From GCA-001735895 sp964488685 (GTDB lineage Bacteria; Pseudomonadota; Gammaproteobacteria; GCA-001735895), in the NCBI GenBank assembly GCA_964488685.1, contig CAZAVY010000017.1:1-39269 (forward strand): a stretch of 39,269 nucleotides of DNA, in the 5' to 3' direction. This document shows, one piece after another, positions 1 through 8,625 of this stretch (its first letter is position 1; the number at the start of each line of letters is the position of its first letter). Position numbers and translations under genes: made by a program. The notes beneath the pieces are model-generated. The model made no database searches, was not told where the DNA came from, and saw nothing but the letters and a program-made list of their open reading frames with translations.

Positions 1-172
1 GACAAGAGCAACTGGAATTGTTCGGCTGAACTTGCCCGATAGGAATGTCATCACCGATATGGCCAAGCCGCAAAGATTAGCTGGAATTGTTATTTTGATA
101 ACCTTAATTAGTCAGGTAGTTTTGCATCGAGAAAAAGTACAATACTGACTAATTCTCGAAATTGCTAGATTT
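1..172 (+). promoter_or_regulatory. Upstream region of the surface-protein operon with a 10-bp inverted repeat
   Basis: No gene is visible here. Two exact inverted arms, AATTAGTCAG at 106-115 and CTGACTAATT at 145-154, lie 29 bp apart just before the first gene. They could be paired half-sites of a regulator or a hairpin in the 5' leader. I could not identify a convincing -35/-10 pair, so the promoter itself is not assigned. Confidence 0.35.
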
Positions 173-3100
173 ATGAGATTTAATAAAATCACAAAATTTG
201 GAGTCACCGCTGGCAATGCTCTGGCAAATGCCTGCCATTACTTGCGCATTCTATTGCGAGCCGATACGTTGGCGGCGGCTCTCACACTGCTGTCATTTGT
301 AGGTCCTGCGGCTTTAGCCAGCAATCTATACTTCAACGATGGAACCGTCATGGATTTACAATCTGTAATTTTTGATGGGACTTATGGTTGTAGTGGCTGT
401 CATAGCGGTTCTACATCTTGCACCGGGACCGCTGTGCAAACTAATTTCGGTAGCTACAATACGGTTGCCGCCTGTATCGGTAATATCCGTGACAAAGTCA
501 GTTCGAGTCCCTCCTATGGGGTACGTATGCCACAGGGTTGTTCCGGTGGCAGTTGCGTAAGTGGAACACATGTAGGTTATTTGAGTACTTGGGATGGTAA
601 CGGTGAACCCCTGTCAGCGCCGACCGTCGTTAGCCCTAACGCGACTGGCGTATCCAAAACCGGGGCATCCTTGAGGGCAACTTTCGATCCGAATGTCTGG
701 TCCGGGACATCGGTGCCGGGTACCTATCGATTTAATTATGGACCGACGACGTCATATGGAACCACCACGGGCGCGGTTAATATTACCGGCACGACGGGCG
801 TGCTGCGTTCCACGCCGATTAGCGGTTTGTTATGTGGCACCACCTACCATTTTCGCGGCAGGGTCACCAACGGCGCTGCGACCGTAGTGGGTGGAAACCA
901 GAGTTTTTCTACCAGCGCCTGTACCAACCCGGTTATTAGCGGTGGTACTACGGCGGTAATGTCGGAAGATGGTGCTCCAACCCCGTTTACCCCACCTAAT
1001 CTTTCAGTTTTTGATAATGACCCCGGGACTTTGAGTTGGAGTCTTGCCCCCGGCGGCCAGGCAGGCAACGGTACTGCTGCTGTATCAGGGTCCGGAAATT
1101 TTGAGGTAATGACTTATTCACCCGATCTCAATTACACCGGTCCGGACAGTTTCACGGTGCGGGTTCGAAACCTGTCAACCAATTTGACGGATGATCATAC
1201 GATTAACGTTACCATTAATCCGGTTGACGACCCTCCGGTTATCACTGAGGGTGCGGGACCGTTGGCGCAAACCATTGACGAAGACAATAACCCGACCGCA
1301 TTTAGCCTGACGTTGAACGCGACCGATAACGATACTGCGGCGGGAAATCTTTTCTGGAGCATTTCGGGTCCGGCGGGTAATGGTACTGCAGCGGCTACCG
1401 GAACCGGGCTTTCGAAGGCGGTAACCTATACCCCGAACCTGAATTTCAACGGTACTGACAGCTTTACCGTACAGGTGTTCGATGGCGCTACGGCGGATAC
1501 GATTACAATTGATGTAACAATCGATCCCCGTAACGACGCGCCGTTAATAAATGCAATCGGAGCCCAGACCGGCACCGAGGGCAGCCTGGTCACGATCACA
1601 CCGACCGTGGTCGACCCGGATGACCCGAACAACGGCACTGGCGCTTTAATCTGGACATTTGTCAGCGGTCAGCAAGCCGGAATGAATTTATCCAATACCG
1701 GCGTGATTACCTGGACTCCGCCACTCGGGCCGCCCGCTGTTTTTGACCAGATGTATCCGATAACAATCCGGGTCGCCGATGGCGGCGAACATGGTTCAAT
1801 ACCCGATACCGATGCCTTCACGCTCGAAATAGACCCACCGGATATGGATACGGATCTGGTTGCCGATTATGATGATTTTTGCCTGTCAGTGGCGGATCCG
1901 ACCAATGCCGACTTTGACGGTGATGGTGTGGCCGGGACCGATGGTGGCGTCAATTCAGGCGGTGATGTCTGTGATCTGGACGACGACAACGATACCATTC
2001 CGGATGCCTACGAACTGGCGAACATGATGGATCCCTTCGACCCCAGCGATGCTGCGCAGGACAATGACAATGACGGCATCACCAATCTTCAGGAATTTCT
2101 GGACGGTACCAATCCGAATTTTGCCAACCTCGTTATCGACGCTACCGGTTACCTGACGCCTTTCGATTTACCGATTCCCGATCCGACCACGGTTCATCCG
2201 ATGGCGACCTCGGCCACGGCCAGCGATAACGGCCCCTATCGTCCCGGTCGAAATACGATCATCTGGACCGGCGCCAATGGCGCCAATCCGAACCTCGGCA
2301 CCAGCGACCAGACGCTCGATATCCGCCCATTGGTCAGTTTCGCGGCGAATCAGCAGGTCGAAGAGGGTGCGGCGGTCAATGTCGCGATTACCCTGAACGG
2401 AAATCCACCGGCCTACCCGGTCACGGTCAATTACTCGGTATCCGGCATCGCCAACAATCCGGCCGATCACGATGCGATTGCCGGCGTGGTCACGTTTACC
2501 ATGCCGAGTGTTGCCGAAACCATCAGCTTCAATGTTGCCGCCGATGCGATCACGGACCCAAGCGAAACCGTGCTGTTCTCGATCGACAGTGTCACCAACG
2601 CCGCGATCGGCAGCAGTAATTCCCACCAGGTCACGATCGTCGAAGCCAATGTCGCGCCGCAGGTTGAAATCCGCTTCACCCAGGGTGCGAATGTGCTCGC
2701 AACCACCTATGCCGGCGACGGCGCCATCGATATTGATGCCGTGGCAATCGACATCAATGCCGGGCAGGCACTCAGTTACGACTGGTCGGGCACCGATAAC
2801 GTGTTACTGCCGCCTGGAAATGTTGCCACCTGGCAGATGGCGGCCCCGGTCGCGGGTAACTATCTGGTCGATGTGGTGGTGACCGATGATGGTGTGCCGG
2901 CCCTGTCGACACGGATTTCGCGAATATTAAATGTGGTAGCCGGTAACGCCCCGCCACTAGGCGGCACCGACACTGACGGCGACGGCCTGAATGACAACGA
3001 TCCTATGGAAGGTCATGCCGATGATGACGGCGATGGTATTCCCAACTACCTCGATGCCAACAGCAGCGGCAGTAGTGATTCCAACCTGGTGCCGGACCAG

Positions 3101-3742
3101 ACCGTCGATATCGCTGCCAGTTTCCTGCTTCAAACCGATCCCGGGCTGGTGATTACCCGTGGTAATACCGCGCAGGCGGCGAGTAGTTTCGGCGCGCTGC
3201 TGACCGATACCGAAATCGCCCAGTTCGGCAGTGTCAACGGCACTGCGCCGACCAACCCGGATGACTTATTCGAACATGTCGGCGGTATTTACGATTTCGA
3301 AGTGCGCGGGCTGATTTCCGGTGCCAGCGCGAGGGTCGTGATTCCGTTGTTGAGCGCGGTGCCGAGAAATGCCGAGTACCGTAAATTTAACCCGGCGACC
3401 GGCTGGGGCGGATTTGTCGTCAATGGCAATAACCGTGTCGCGAGTGCACAGGGCGCGCCGGGGGCCTGTCCGGAACCGGGCAGCAGTGAGTACCGCGACG
3501 GCTTGAACTTCCTGGACAATTGCATTCAATTGACGATTCAGGATGGCGGCCCGAACGACACCGATAATGCGTTGAACGCGGTGGCCACCGACCCGGGGAC
3601 CGTAGGCGTCAGGCTTACCGATCCGGAAATTGAAGCAGTGGAAGACGGGGGAGGGCGCATCTCGCCACTGATGCTGGCAGTATTGCTGGTACTTGGCCTT
3701 TTTGCGCTACGGCGCCGGCAGGTTGGAGTCAGGGCTGACTAA
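173..3742 (+). CDS. Very large exported surface protein: haem-c site, FN3/cadherin-like domains, GlyGly-CTERM-like tail
   Basis: The 1189-residue protein begins with a long n-region and a hydrophobic export segment ending near ALA-SN (about residue 50). A haem c motif CSGCH lies at residues 73-77 and a possible Met ligand (RMPQG) at 119, so the first 130 residues look like a small cytochrome c. A fibronectin-III-like module follows, then repeated cadherin/Ig-like modules (about 250-555), an Asp-rich thrombospondin-3-like calcium segment (about 560-650), a Calx-beta-like module (about 720-825), a second Asp-rich stretch and a region resembling the choice-of-anchor U domain. The tail has GGG, a hydrophobic helix and RRR, as in GlyGly-CTERM proteins that rhombosortase processes after type II secretion. 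It heads a four-gene operon. No Shine-Dalgarno is obvious before the ATG. Architecture is seen in the sequence; a surface-anchored redox or adhesive role is inferred. Confidence 0.8.
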   Translation: MRFNKITKFGVTAGNALANACHYLRILLRADTLAAALTLLSFVGPAALASNLYFNDGTVMDLQSVIFDGTYGCSGCHSGSTSCTGTAVQTNFGSYNTVAACIGNIRDKVSSSPSYGVRMPQGCSGGSCVSGTHVGYLSTWDGNGEPLSAPTVVSPNATGVSKTGASLRATFDPNVWSGTSVPGTYRFNYGPTTSYGTTTGAVNITGTTGVLRSTPISGLLCGTTYHFRGRVTNGAATVVGGNQSFSTSACTNPVISGGTTAVMSEDGAPTPFTPPNLSVFDNDPGTLSWSLAPGGQAGNGTAAVSGSGNFEVMTYSPDLNYTGPDSFTVRVRNLSTNLTDDHTINVTINPVDDPPVITEGAGPLAQTIDEDNNPTAFSLTLNATDNDTAAGNLFWSISGPAGNGTAAATGTGLSKAVTYTPNLNFNGTDSFTVQVFDGATADTITIDVTIDPRNDAPLINAIGAQTGTEGSLVTITPTVVDPDDPNNGTGALIWTFVSGQQAGMNLSNTGVITWTPPLGPPAVFDQMYPITIRVADGGEHGSIPDTDAFTLEIDPPDMDTDLVADYDDFCLSVADPTNADFDGDGVAGTDGGVNSGGDVCDLDDDNDTIPDAYELANMMDPFDPSDAAQDNDNDGITNLQEFLDGTNPNFANLVIDATGYLTPFDLPIPDPTTVHPMATSATASDNGPYRPGRNTIIWTGANGANPNLGTSDQTLDIRPLVSFAANQQVEEGAAVNVAITLNGNPPAYPVTVNYSVSGIANNPADHDAIAGVVTFTMPSVAETISFNVAADAITDPSETVLFSIDSVTNAAIGSSNSHQVTIVEANVAPQVEIRFTQGANVLATTYAGDGAIDIDAVAIDINAGQALSYDWSGTDNVLLPPGNVATWQMAAPVAGNYLVDVVVTDDGVPALSTRISRILNVVAGNAPPLGGTDTDGDGLNDNDPMEGHADDDGDGIPNYLDANSSGSSDSNLVPDQTVDIAASFLLQTDPGLVITRGNTAQAASSFGALLTDTEIAQFGSVNGTAPTNPDDLFEHVGGIYDFEVRGLISGASARVVIPLLSAVPRNAEYRKFNPATGWGGFVVNGNNRVASAQGAPGACPEPGSSEYRDGLNFLDNCIQLTIQDGGPNDTDNALNAVATDPGTVGVRLTDPEIEAVEDGGGRISPLMLAVLLVLGLFALRRRQVGVRAD

Positions 3743-3782
3743 GTGAACAGCCCCGGCGTGTAATAACAAAAACTACATTCCA

Positions 3783-5114
3783 ATGAAACATGCGATCCTG
3801 GTATTGTGTATTACGATTAGCTGTGTCGCGGCTCGGGGCAACGCGGCTGAAGCCGTCGGTGCAAGCTATGGCCCGGTAACGAAAAATGAAACCCTGTATC
3901 GAATTGCACTCAAACATCGACCCAAAGGTGTCACCATATCGCAGATGATGATGTCGATTTTTCAGACTAATCCGGAAGCCTTTTACGCGGGCAATATCAA
4001 TAGCCTCAAGGTCGGGGCCATGCTCAAAATTCCAAACCAGGCTTCAATCGAAAATATTGATCGCCGGCAGGCTTACAGCGAAGCCAGTTCGCAGATCGAC
4101 ACCTTTGAAAAAGAAGTCCGCGCGGAGAAAGTAAAACGCGGGGAACTGGCGCCGCTATCCGTGGATCCCCGCGACCCGGAACTGGTGACGGGCATCACGG
4201 TTTTAGTCGAGATCGAAACCATCAAGCAGGGGCTTGCCGCCGATGAGCAACGGTTTGCCCAGCTTGATTTACCTGAACCCAAACCCGCCAAACGTAAGAA
4301 CAAGAGCAAATCCAGCCAACCCCTGTTTCGATACAGTTACGATATCTCGATTATTGACGATGACAATGTTCGACTGGCGCAGGACAATGACGATATCCGC
4401 TCGGATTTAATTGTCAGTTCCACCCTAAAGGCAAAGGGTGGAAAATCGATAGATAGTTTCACCCTGTGGAATTACGGCGCCAGCGTTACCTATAACGTTT
4501 TTGACAGCTTTGATGAATTGAATAACCTCGAGTTCGAGATCAACGCGCGTTATCGATTTGCATTGAACTCTTCATTTACTGCCCCCATTTATTCGCTCGG
4601 AGTAAAACTTGGCGGTGTGGAATTTGATTCGGAAATGCGCGATTCAACCCTGTTGTCGCTGTCGGCGGAAATGAACAAGTGGTTGACCAACACGATCAAT
4701 ATGACGCTCGGGATTGGTTTCAAACAACGCGAATCCGTGAGCGAAGTGTACGATCTCAGCGAAGCCAGGATTTTCGTCAACTTCGATACCGAGCTCAGTA
4801 AAGCTGATCTGGTATATACCACGCTTACCCTGATTACCGGCGACACGGTTTCAAGTGCGACGCCAACCCTGGAATTTATTAACGTGTCTGATGCGATCGA
4901 GCCCGATGACGCGTTTGGCGGTGTCGCTGCCAACCAGTTCGCTTATCGCATCGATGCCGACACCACGGTGATCACGCTCGGCTACAACCGAATCCTGACG
5001 CCTGATATATCGTTCGACCTGTCGGCGCGTCTGGTCGATTCACAGGCCAGGGATGATAGCAGTATCGGTTACGATCGAACCATATTTAGAGCAAGCTTGC
5101 TCGGGAGATTCTGA
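3783..5114 (+). CDS. FimV-type LysM domain fused to an outer-membrane beta-barrel
   Basis: This is a 443-residue exported protein. After the signal peptide (cleavage near GNA-AEA) comes a segment matching the conserved FimV N-terminal region: YGPVTKNETLYRIA, then QMMMSIFQTNPEAF, GNINSLKVGA and LKIP, roughly residues 28-85. In FimV this LysM-like domain binds peptidoglycan. A charged linker with a KRKNKSKSS stretch (about 165-178) leads to about 265 residues of alternating polar and hydrophobic strands ending in a C-terminal Phe (RASLLGRF), the usual signal for Bam-dependent barrel insertion. It has none of the long cytoplasmic region of true FimV. It sits 40 bp after the large surface protein and 2 bp before the haem lipoprotein, so co-transcription is likely. 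I infer a wall-tethered outer-membrane channel or assembly factor for its neighbours; the barrel family itself is not recognised. Confidence 0.75.
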   Translation: MKHAILVLCITISCVAARGNAAEAVGASYGPVTKNETLYRIALKHRPKGVTISQMMMSIFQTNPEAFYAGNINSLKVGAMLKIPNQASIENIDRRQAYSEASSQIDTFEKEVRAEKVKRGELAPLSVDPRDPELVTGITVLVEIETIKQGLAADEQRFAQLDLPEPKPAKRKNKSKSSQPLFRYSYDISIIDDDNVRLAQDNDDIRSDLIVSSTLKAKGGKSIDSFTLWNYGASVTYNVFDSFDELNNLEFEINARYRFALNSSFTAPIYSLGVKLGGVEFDSEMRDSTLLSLSAEMNKWLTNTINMTLGIGFKQRESVSEVYDLSEARIFVNFDTELSKADLVYTTLTLITGDTVSSATPTLEFINVSDAIEPDDAFGGVAANQFAYRIDADTTVITLGYNRILTPDISFDLSARLVDSQARDDSSIGYDRTIFRASLLGRF

Positions 5115-5116
5115 AT

Positions 5117-7573
5117 GTGAAAAAGCTCGCGCATGGTCTGCAAACCTGGGTCGTCATTCTGCTTGCCGTCAATCTTGTCGGTTGTGGGAGTGGCGATGAA
5201 TACGAAGGTTTCGATGCCGCTGTCAGTTCGTCGACTCCGAATCGTTATCTCACTTTCTTCAATCGACAGGGAGACCTTGCCGCCGGTGACTACATCCTGG
5301 TGGTGGCAACCGTGGCAGCCCAGTCCGGCACATTCAGTGTTTCGATTGCGAGGAACGACGGCAGCACTACCCAGGTGATCAACGGCAGTTGGCTCAGTGC
5401 CGGTGGTCTGCTTGATTCGGACCCCAGCTGCGCCGGAGGCAACCGCTGCTTCGGCATCAGCCTCGACGATGCCAGTGGCGTTACCATTACCTTGACCACT
5501 GCGCTCGATGGCGCGCTATATCTGGTCGATGACAGCGGAACCCCGGTCGTAGTGGCCAGTGCCAACGCCAATGGCGCCGGGGCGAGCGAGACGCTGGTAT
5601 TTTCCGAGTCTGAAATTGATGAAACCGGTTATGCTGCTACCTATTATGGTGCCATCGATCCCGGCGCCAGCCGCGATACCTTGCAGAAATTCATTGCGCT
5701 ACATGGACTTGACAACCCCGATGAGCACGTCATATTTCGTGATTCCAAGGATCTGGGATATGGCCGTGATATGTTTATGGTCAGTTATCCCAATAGCGAA
5801 TGCGGGGGCCAGGTTATCGCATTCCTGGTACGCAACTTTTCAGTCAGAATCGTTGAAGGATTCGCTTATGGTCCGGTGAATCTGGAGGCCGCTGTCGAGG
5901 ACGATTTACAACATCACTTCGGTAGTAACGCGATCGAGTTTTCACGGGGATTGACCACCTCTACCGGGGATGTTGTTTGTTCTGCAGAGCCTTTTACCAA
6001 GTTTTTTACCTATCGCTCCGACTACAGTGCACCCAATGCGCCACACCCGCGGATTACACGAGTCGATCTCGATGATCGCGGTGAAAAGGCGATGCCGCAA
6101 CCCTGCATCAGTTGCCATGGTGGTAGATTACGCCCGTTGGACCGCAATGGTGACCAGGTGACATTGCATGCCGGTGACGCGGCGGCCGGGATCGGCGATA
6201 CCAAATCCCATTTTCAGGCCTTCGAGGTCGACAGTTTTGGTTTCTCCGACAAGCCGGGTTACCGGCGTGCGGATATCGAGGAAGGTTTGCGTCGCATGAA
6301 TGCCGCGGTGTATTGCAGCTATCCCGGCAGCAGCGGCCATCCCGCCTGCGGGGTTCACGGCGGGGGAGTCCCTATCCAAACCGATGCAGGTGAATGGAGC
6401 GGTGATATCGCGCGTGAATTATTGCTCGGCTGGTATGGTGATGTAGGCGGTAACAATGCCCTGAATAATGTCGGTGCGAGCTTCGACGACAGCTATATAC
6501 CTATGGGCTGGAGACCGATGGTGGGTGGCCCGCCGGTTGGCGCCGATACCCTGTTTACCAAGGTTGTAGGACCCAACTGTTTTGTCTGCCACGGTAAACA
6601 GGGCACCCGGCTGGGAAGTGAATTCAACATTGCCGGCGATGGCCAGGCGATCGATTTCAGCAGTTGGGACAAGTTTATATCGCATGCGGATGAGATCGAG
6701 CGACTGGTATTCGTTGAGGGGAGAATGCCTCTCGGTTTGTTGAATTACAGTAATTTCTGGGACGATCCGCAAAAAGCCGAGTTGCTGGCCAGCTTTATCG
6801 CGCCCAGGGTGACGGATCCATCCGGATTTGAGGCCCGACGAACCGATGGTAACGGCAATATCATTCTTCCAGGACGGGTTGCGGCCCGTGCCGGACCCGA
6901 TCGCGTTACGCGTCAAAATGCCGCGATTACTTTAAACGCGCAGGCGAGCCTTTTCGCCGACTCGTATCAATGGCAAGTCATTTCGACGCCCGCCGGGGCG
7001 CTGGCCAACCTGTCCAGACCCGGTGCAATGCGCACCGACTTTAGCGCCTCTACCGACGGTGAATACGTCGTAGGCCTGGTGGCAAGTTTATCCTCAAATG
7101 GCGCCAGTGGCAGTGATACGGTTTCGATTCGGGTAGACAATACCCTGGCCACGGCGCCCAGGGAGCTGAGTTTTTATACCGATATCAGCGCGCGACTGGC
7201 GACCTGCGCCACCACCTGTCATTCGATCGGAGGCGGTACCGTCGGAGGTGGGGGTGGTGGCGCAAATCCGGAAGTCGTCAGTGTTCCTGTCTGGTGGAGC
7301 GATGACAATAACCAGCCGTTCCCGGTCCCGCCCGGTGCTACTCCGTCGCTGGGGTTGTACGAACAGGCCAGAGTGCGGGTAAATCTCGAACAGATCGAGG
7401 AAAGTCGGTTGCTGAGAAAACCGTCAGGTCACCAGCACTACGGCGGGGAACGTGGTGGCTTTGATATTTCAACCGTGGTTGGCGCGGCCGGCAGGAGCGA
7501 TTACGACATGTTCGTCAACTGGATCGCCGAGGGCGCGGCCTGTGGTGGTAACGCGGTTCAGTGTGTTCAATAG
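5117..7573 (+). CDS. Large haem-c lipoprotein (two CxxCH, one CxxxCH)
   Basis: The 818-residue protein starts at GTG, two bases after the previous stop. It has a type II signal peptide with lipobox LVGC (Cys 23), so it should be lipidated. Residues about 35-160 look like a beta-sandwich. The middle carries haem c motifs CISCH at 330-334 and CFVCH at 488-492; the latter is followed by GRMP, a candidate axial Met. Residues about 595-680 resemble a PKD/Ig-like module. Near the C-terminus CATTCH (697-702) has three residues between its cysteines, an unusual spacing that may or may not bind haem, followed by a Gly-rich linker. The protein probably works in the periplasm or on the outer membrane as an electron carrier or redox sensor. 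It is packed against the barrel gene upstream and the Rieske-like gene 6 bp downstream. The exact family is not recognised. Confidence 0.75.
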   Translation: MKKLAHGLQTWVVILLAVNLVGCGSGDEYEGFDAAVSSSTPNRYLTFFNRQGDLAAGDYILVVATVAAQSGTFSVSIARNDGSTTQVINGSWLSAGGLLDSDPSCAGGNRCFGISLDDASGVTITLTTALDGALYLVDDSGTPVVVASANANGAGASETLVFSESEIDETGYAATYYGAIDPGASRDTLQKFIALHGLDNPDEHVIFRDSKDLGYGRDMFMVSYPNSECGGQVIAFLVRNFSVRIVEGFAYGPVNLEAAVEDDLQHHFGSNAIEFSRGLTTSTGDVVCSAEPFTKFFTYRSDYSAPNAPHPRITRVDLDDRGEKAMPQPCISCHGGRLRPLDRNGDQVTLHAGDAAAGIGDTKSHFQAFEVDSFGFSDKPGYRRADIEEGLRRMNAAVYCSYPGSSGHPACGVHGGGVPIQTDAGEWSGDIARELLLGWYGDVGGNNALNNVGASFDDSYIPMGWRPMVGGPPVGADTLFTKVVGPNCFVCHGKQGTRLGSEFNIAGDGQAIDFSSWDKFISHADEIERLVFVEGRMPLGLLNYSNFWDDPQKAELLASFIAPRVTDPSGFEARRTDGNGNIILPGRVAARAGPDRVTRQNAAITLNAQASLFADSYQWQVISTPAGALANLSRPGAMRTDFSASTDGEYVVGLVASLSSNGASGSDTVSIRVDNTLATAPRELSFYTDISARLATCATTCHSIGGGTVGGGGGGANPEVVSVPVWWSDDNNQPFPVPPGATPSLGLYEQARVRVNLEQIEESRLLRKPSGHQHYGGERGGFDISTVVGAAGRSDYDMFVNWIAEGAACGGNAVQCVQ

Positions 7574-7579
7574 GGAAAC

Positions 7580-8110
7580 GTGCCCGTCGATATAAATCCC
7601 GGCGTGTTGAAACGTCTGTTCAAGTATTGTGTCCTGCTTATGTTGGCGGCAGTCGCATATGTGCTCTTCGATTTTGCAATCGATATTCGACCACCGCAAA
7701 TCCACGCATCCTATCGCTTTAATATCGGCGAGCTTACCAAAGACAGAGCCAGAATATTACGCCAGGATAATTTGTCGATACTGGTGATCAGGCGCTCCCC
7801 TGATACCATTGAAGCATTGAGGCAGGTCATTGGCAACTTGCAGGACCCTGAATCGAGAAATAGCAGGCAACCCGAATTTGCAGAAAATTTGCTACGCTCA
7901 AGGCACCCGGAATACTTTGTGAGTTACGCTATCGGCACGGATTTCGGTTGTGTTATCGAAACGATCGAATCCGGATTCAAGGAAATTTGTGGCAATGCAC
8001 GTTATGATTTTGCCGGTAGAGCCCTGAAGGGAGATAATAAATTTCACAACCTGGCGATACCGGATTATAATTTCTCTAATAATTTCAATGTGTTAACTAT
8101 TCGTCCCTGA
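7580..8110 (+). CDS. Membrane-anchored Rieske-like protein lacking all [2Fe-2S] ligands
   Basis: The 176-residue protein (GTG start) has one N-terminal membrane helix (about 13-32) and a periplasmic domain. That domain follows the layout of the bc1 Rieske subunit (PetA): an LSILVIRRSPDTIEAL strand, then a DPESR...PEYFVSYAI segment just before the first ligand loop. Where PetA has C-T-H-x-G-C, this protein has GTDFGC (119-124). Where PetA has C-P-C-H, it has EICG (135-138), followed by NARYDFAGRALKG and NLAIPDYNF exactly as in PetA. Both Cys and both His ligands are therefore replaced, while the two cysteines that form the disulfide (124 and 137) remain. The frame is intact and the fold signature well kept, so it looks like a functional, repurposed protein and not a decaying gene. 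It is the fourth gene of the operon, 6 bp after the haem lipoprotein. A structural or thiol-based role is inferred. Confidence 0.72.
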   Translation: MPVDINPGVLKRLFKYCVLLMLAAVAYVLFDFAIDIRPPQIHASYRFNIGELTKDRARILRQDNLSILVIRRSPDTIEALRQVIGNLQDPESRNSRQPEFAENLLRSRHPEYFVSYAIGTDFGCVIETIESGFKEICGNARYDFAGRALKGDNKFHNLAIPDYNFSNNFNVLTIRP

Positions 8111-8125
8111 CCAGGAGTAATACTC

Positions 8126-8608
8126 ATGCCTTCATTCGACGTTGTTTCAGAAATAGATCACCACGAGCTCAAAAATGCGCTGGATCAGGCCAACCGTGAA
8201 ATCGGTACTCGATACGACTTCAAGGGTTCGAATTCAAAGATCGATCAATCCGGAAACGAACTGACGCTCGAGGCCGAATCCGAATTTCAGATCAAGCAAA
8301 TGATCCCCATCCTGAAACAGAAAATGTCGAAACGCGGTATCGATGTCGATTGCCTCGAATTTGCCGATATCGTCGAAATGAACAAACGCGCGCGTCAGCA
8401 GGTCAAAGTCAGGGAGGGGTTAGATCAGGAACTGGCTCGCAAAATGGTTAAGATTATCAAGGCGGGCAAGCTCAAGGTCCAGGCCGCAATACAGGGCGAG
8501 CAACTCAGGGTAACGGCAAAGAAACGCGATGACCTGCAGCAGGTGATGCAAACCCTGCGTGAAGCGGAGCTTGGAATTCCGCTACAGTTCAACAACTTTC
8601 GCGATTAG
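8126..8608 (+). CDS. yajQ: YajQ family nucleotide-binding protein (DUF520)
   Basis: The 160-residue protein matches YajQ along its full length: it opens MPSFDVVSEID, has EIGTRYDFKG near residues 26-35 and ends with LGIPLQFNNFRD. YajQ-family proteins are small cytoplasmic proteins with two ferredoxin-like domains; some bind cyclic di-GMP and act with transcription factors, others have been linked to RNA or tRNA binding. A good AGGAG sits seven bases before the ATG. The gene starts 15 bp after the Rieske-like gene, so it may be read from the same transcript, although yajQ is a widespread stand-alone gene and a functional link is unproven. It converges on rsmJ. Confidence 0.93.
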   Translation: MPSFDVVSEIDHHELKNALDQANREIGTRYDFKGSNSKIDQSGNELTLEAESEFQIKQMIPILKQKMSKRGIDVDCLEFADIVEMNKRARQQVKVREGLDQELARKMVKIIKAGKLKVQAAIQGEQLRVTAKKRDDLQQVMQTLREAELGIPLQFNNFRD

Positions 8609-8625
8609 GACACAGGATCTGCCTC

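Noticed and set aside
2168..2626. 152-codon frame on the - strand inside the large surface protein
   Set aside because: Antisense shadow of a repetitive, Asp/Gly-rich coding region; no start signal or known domain.
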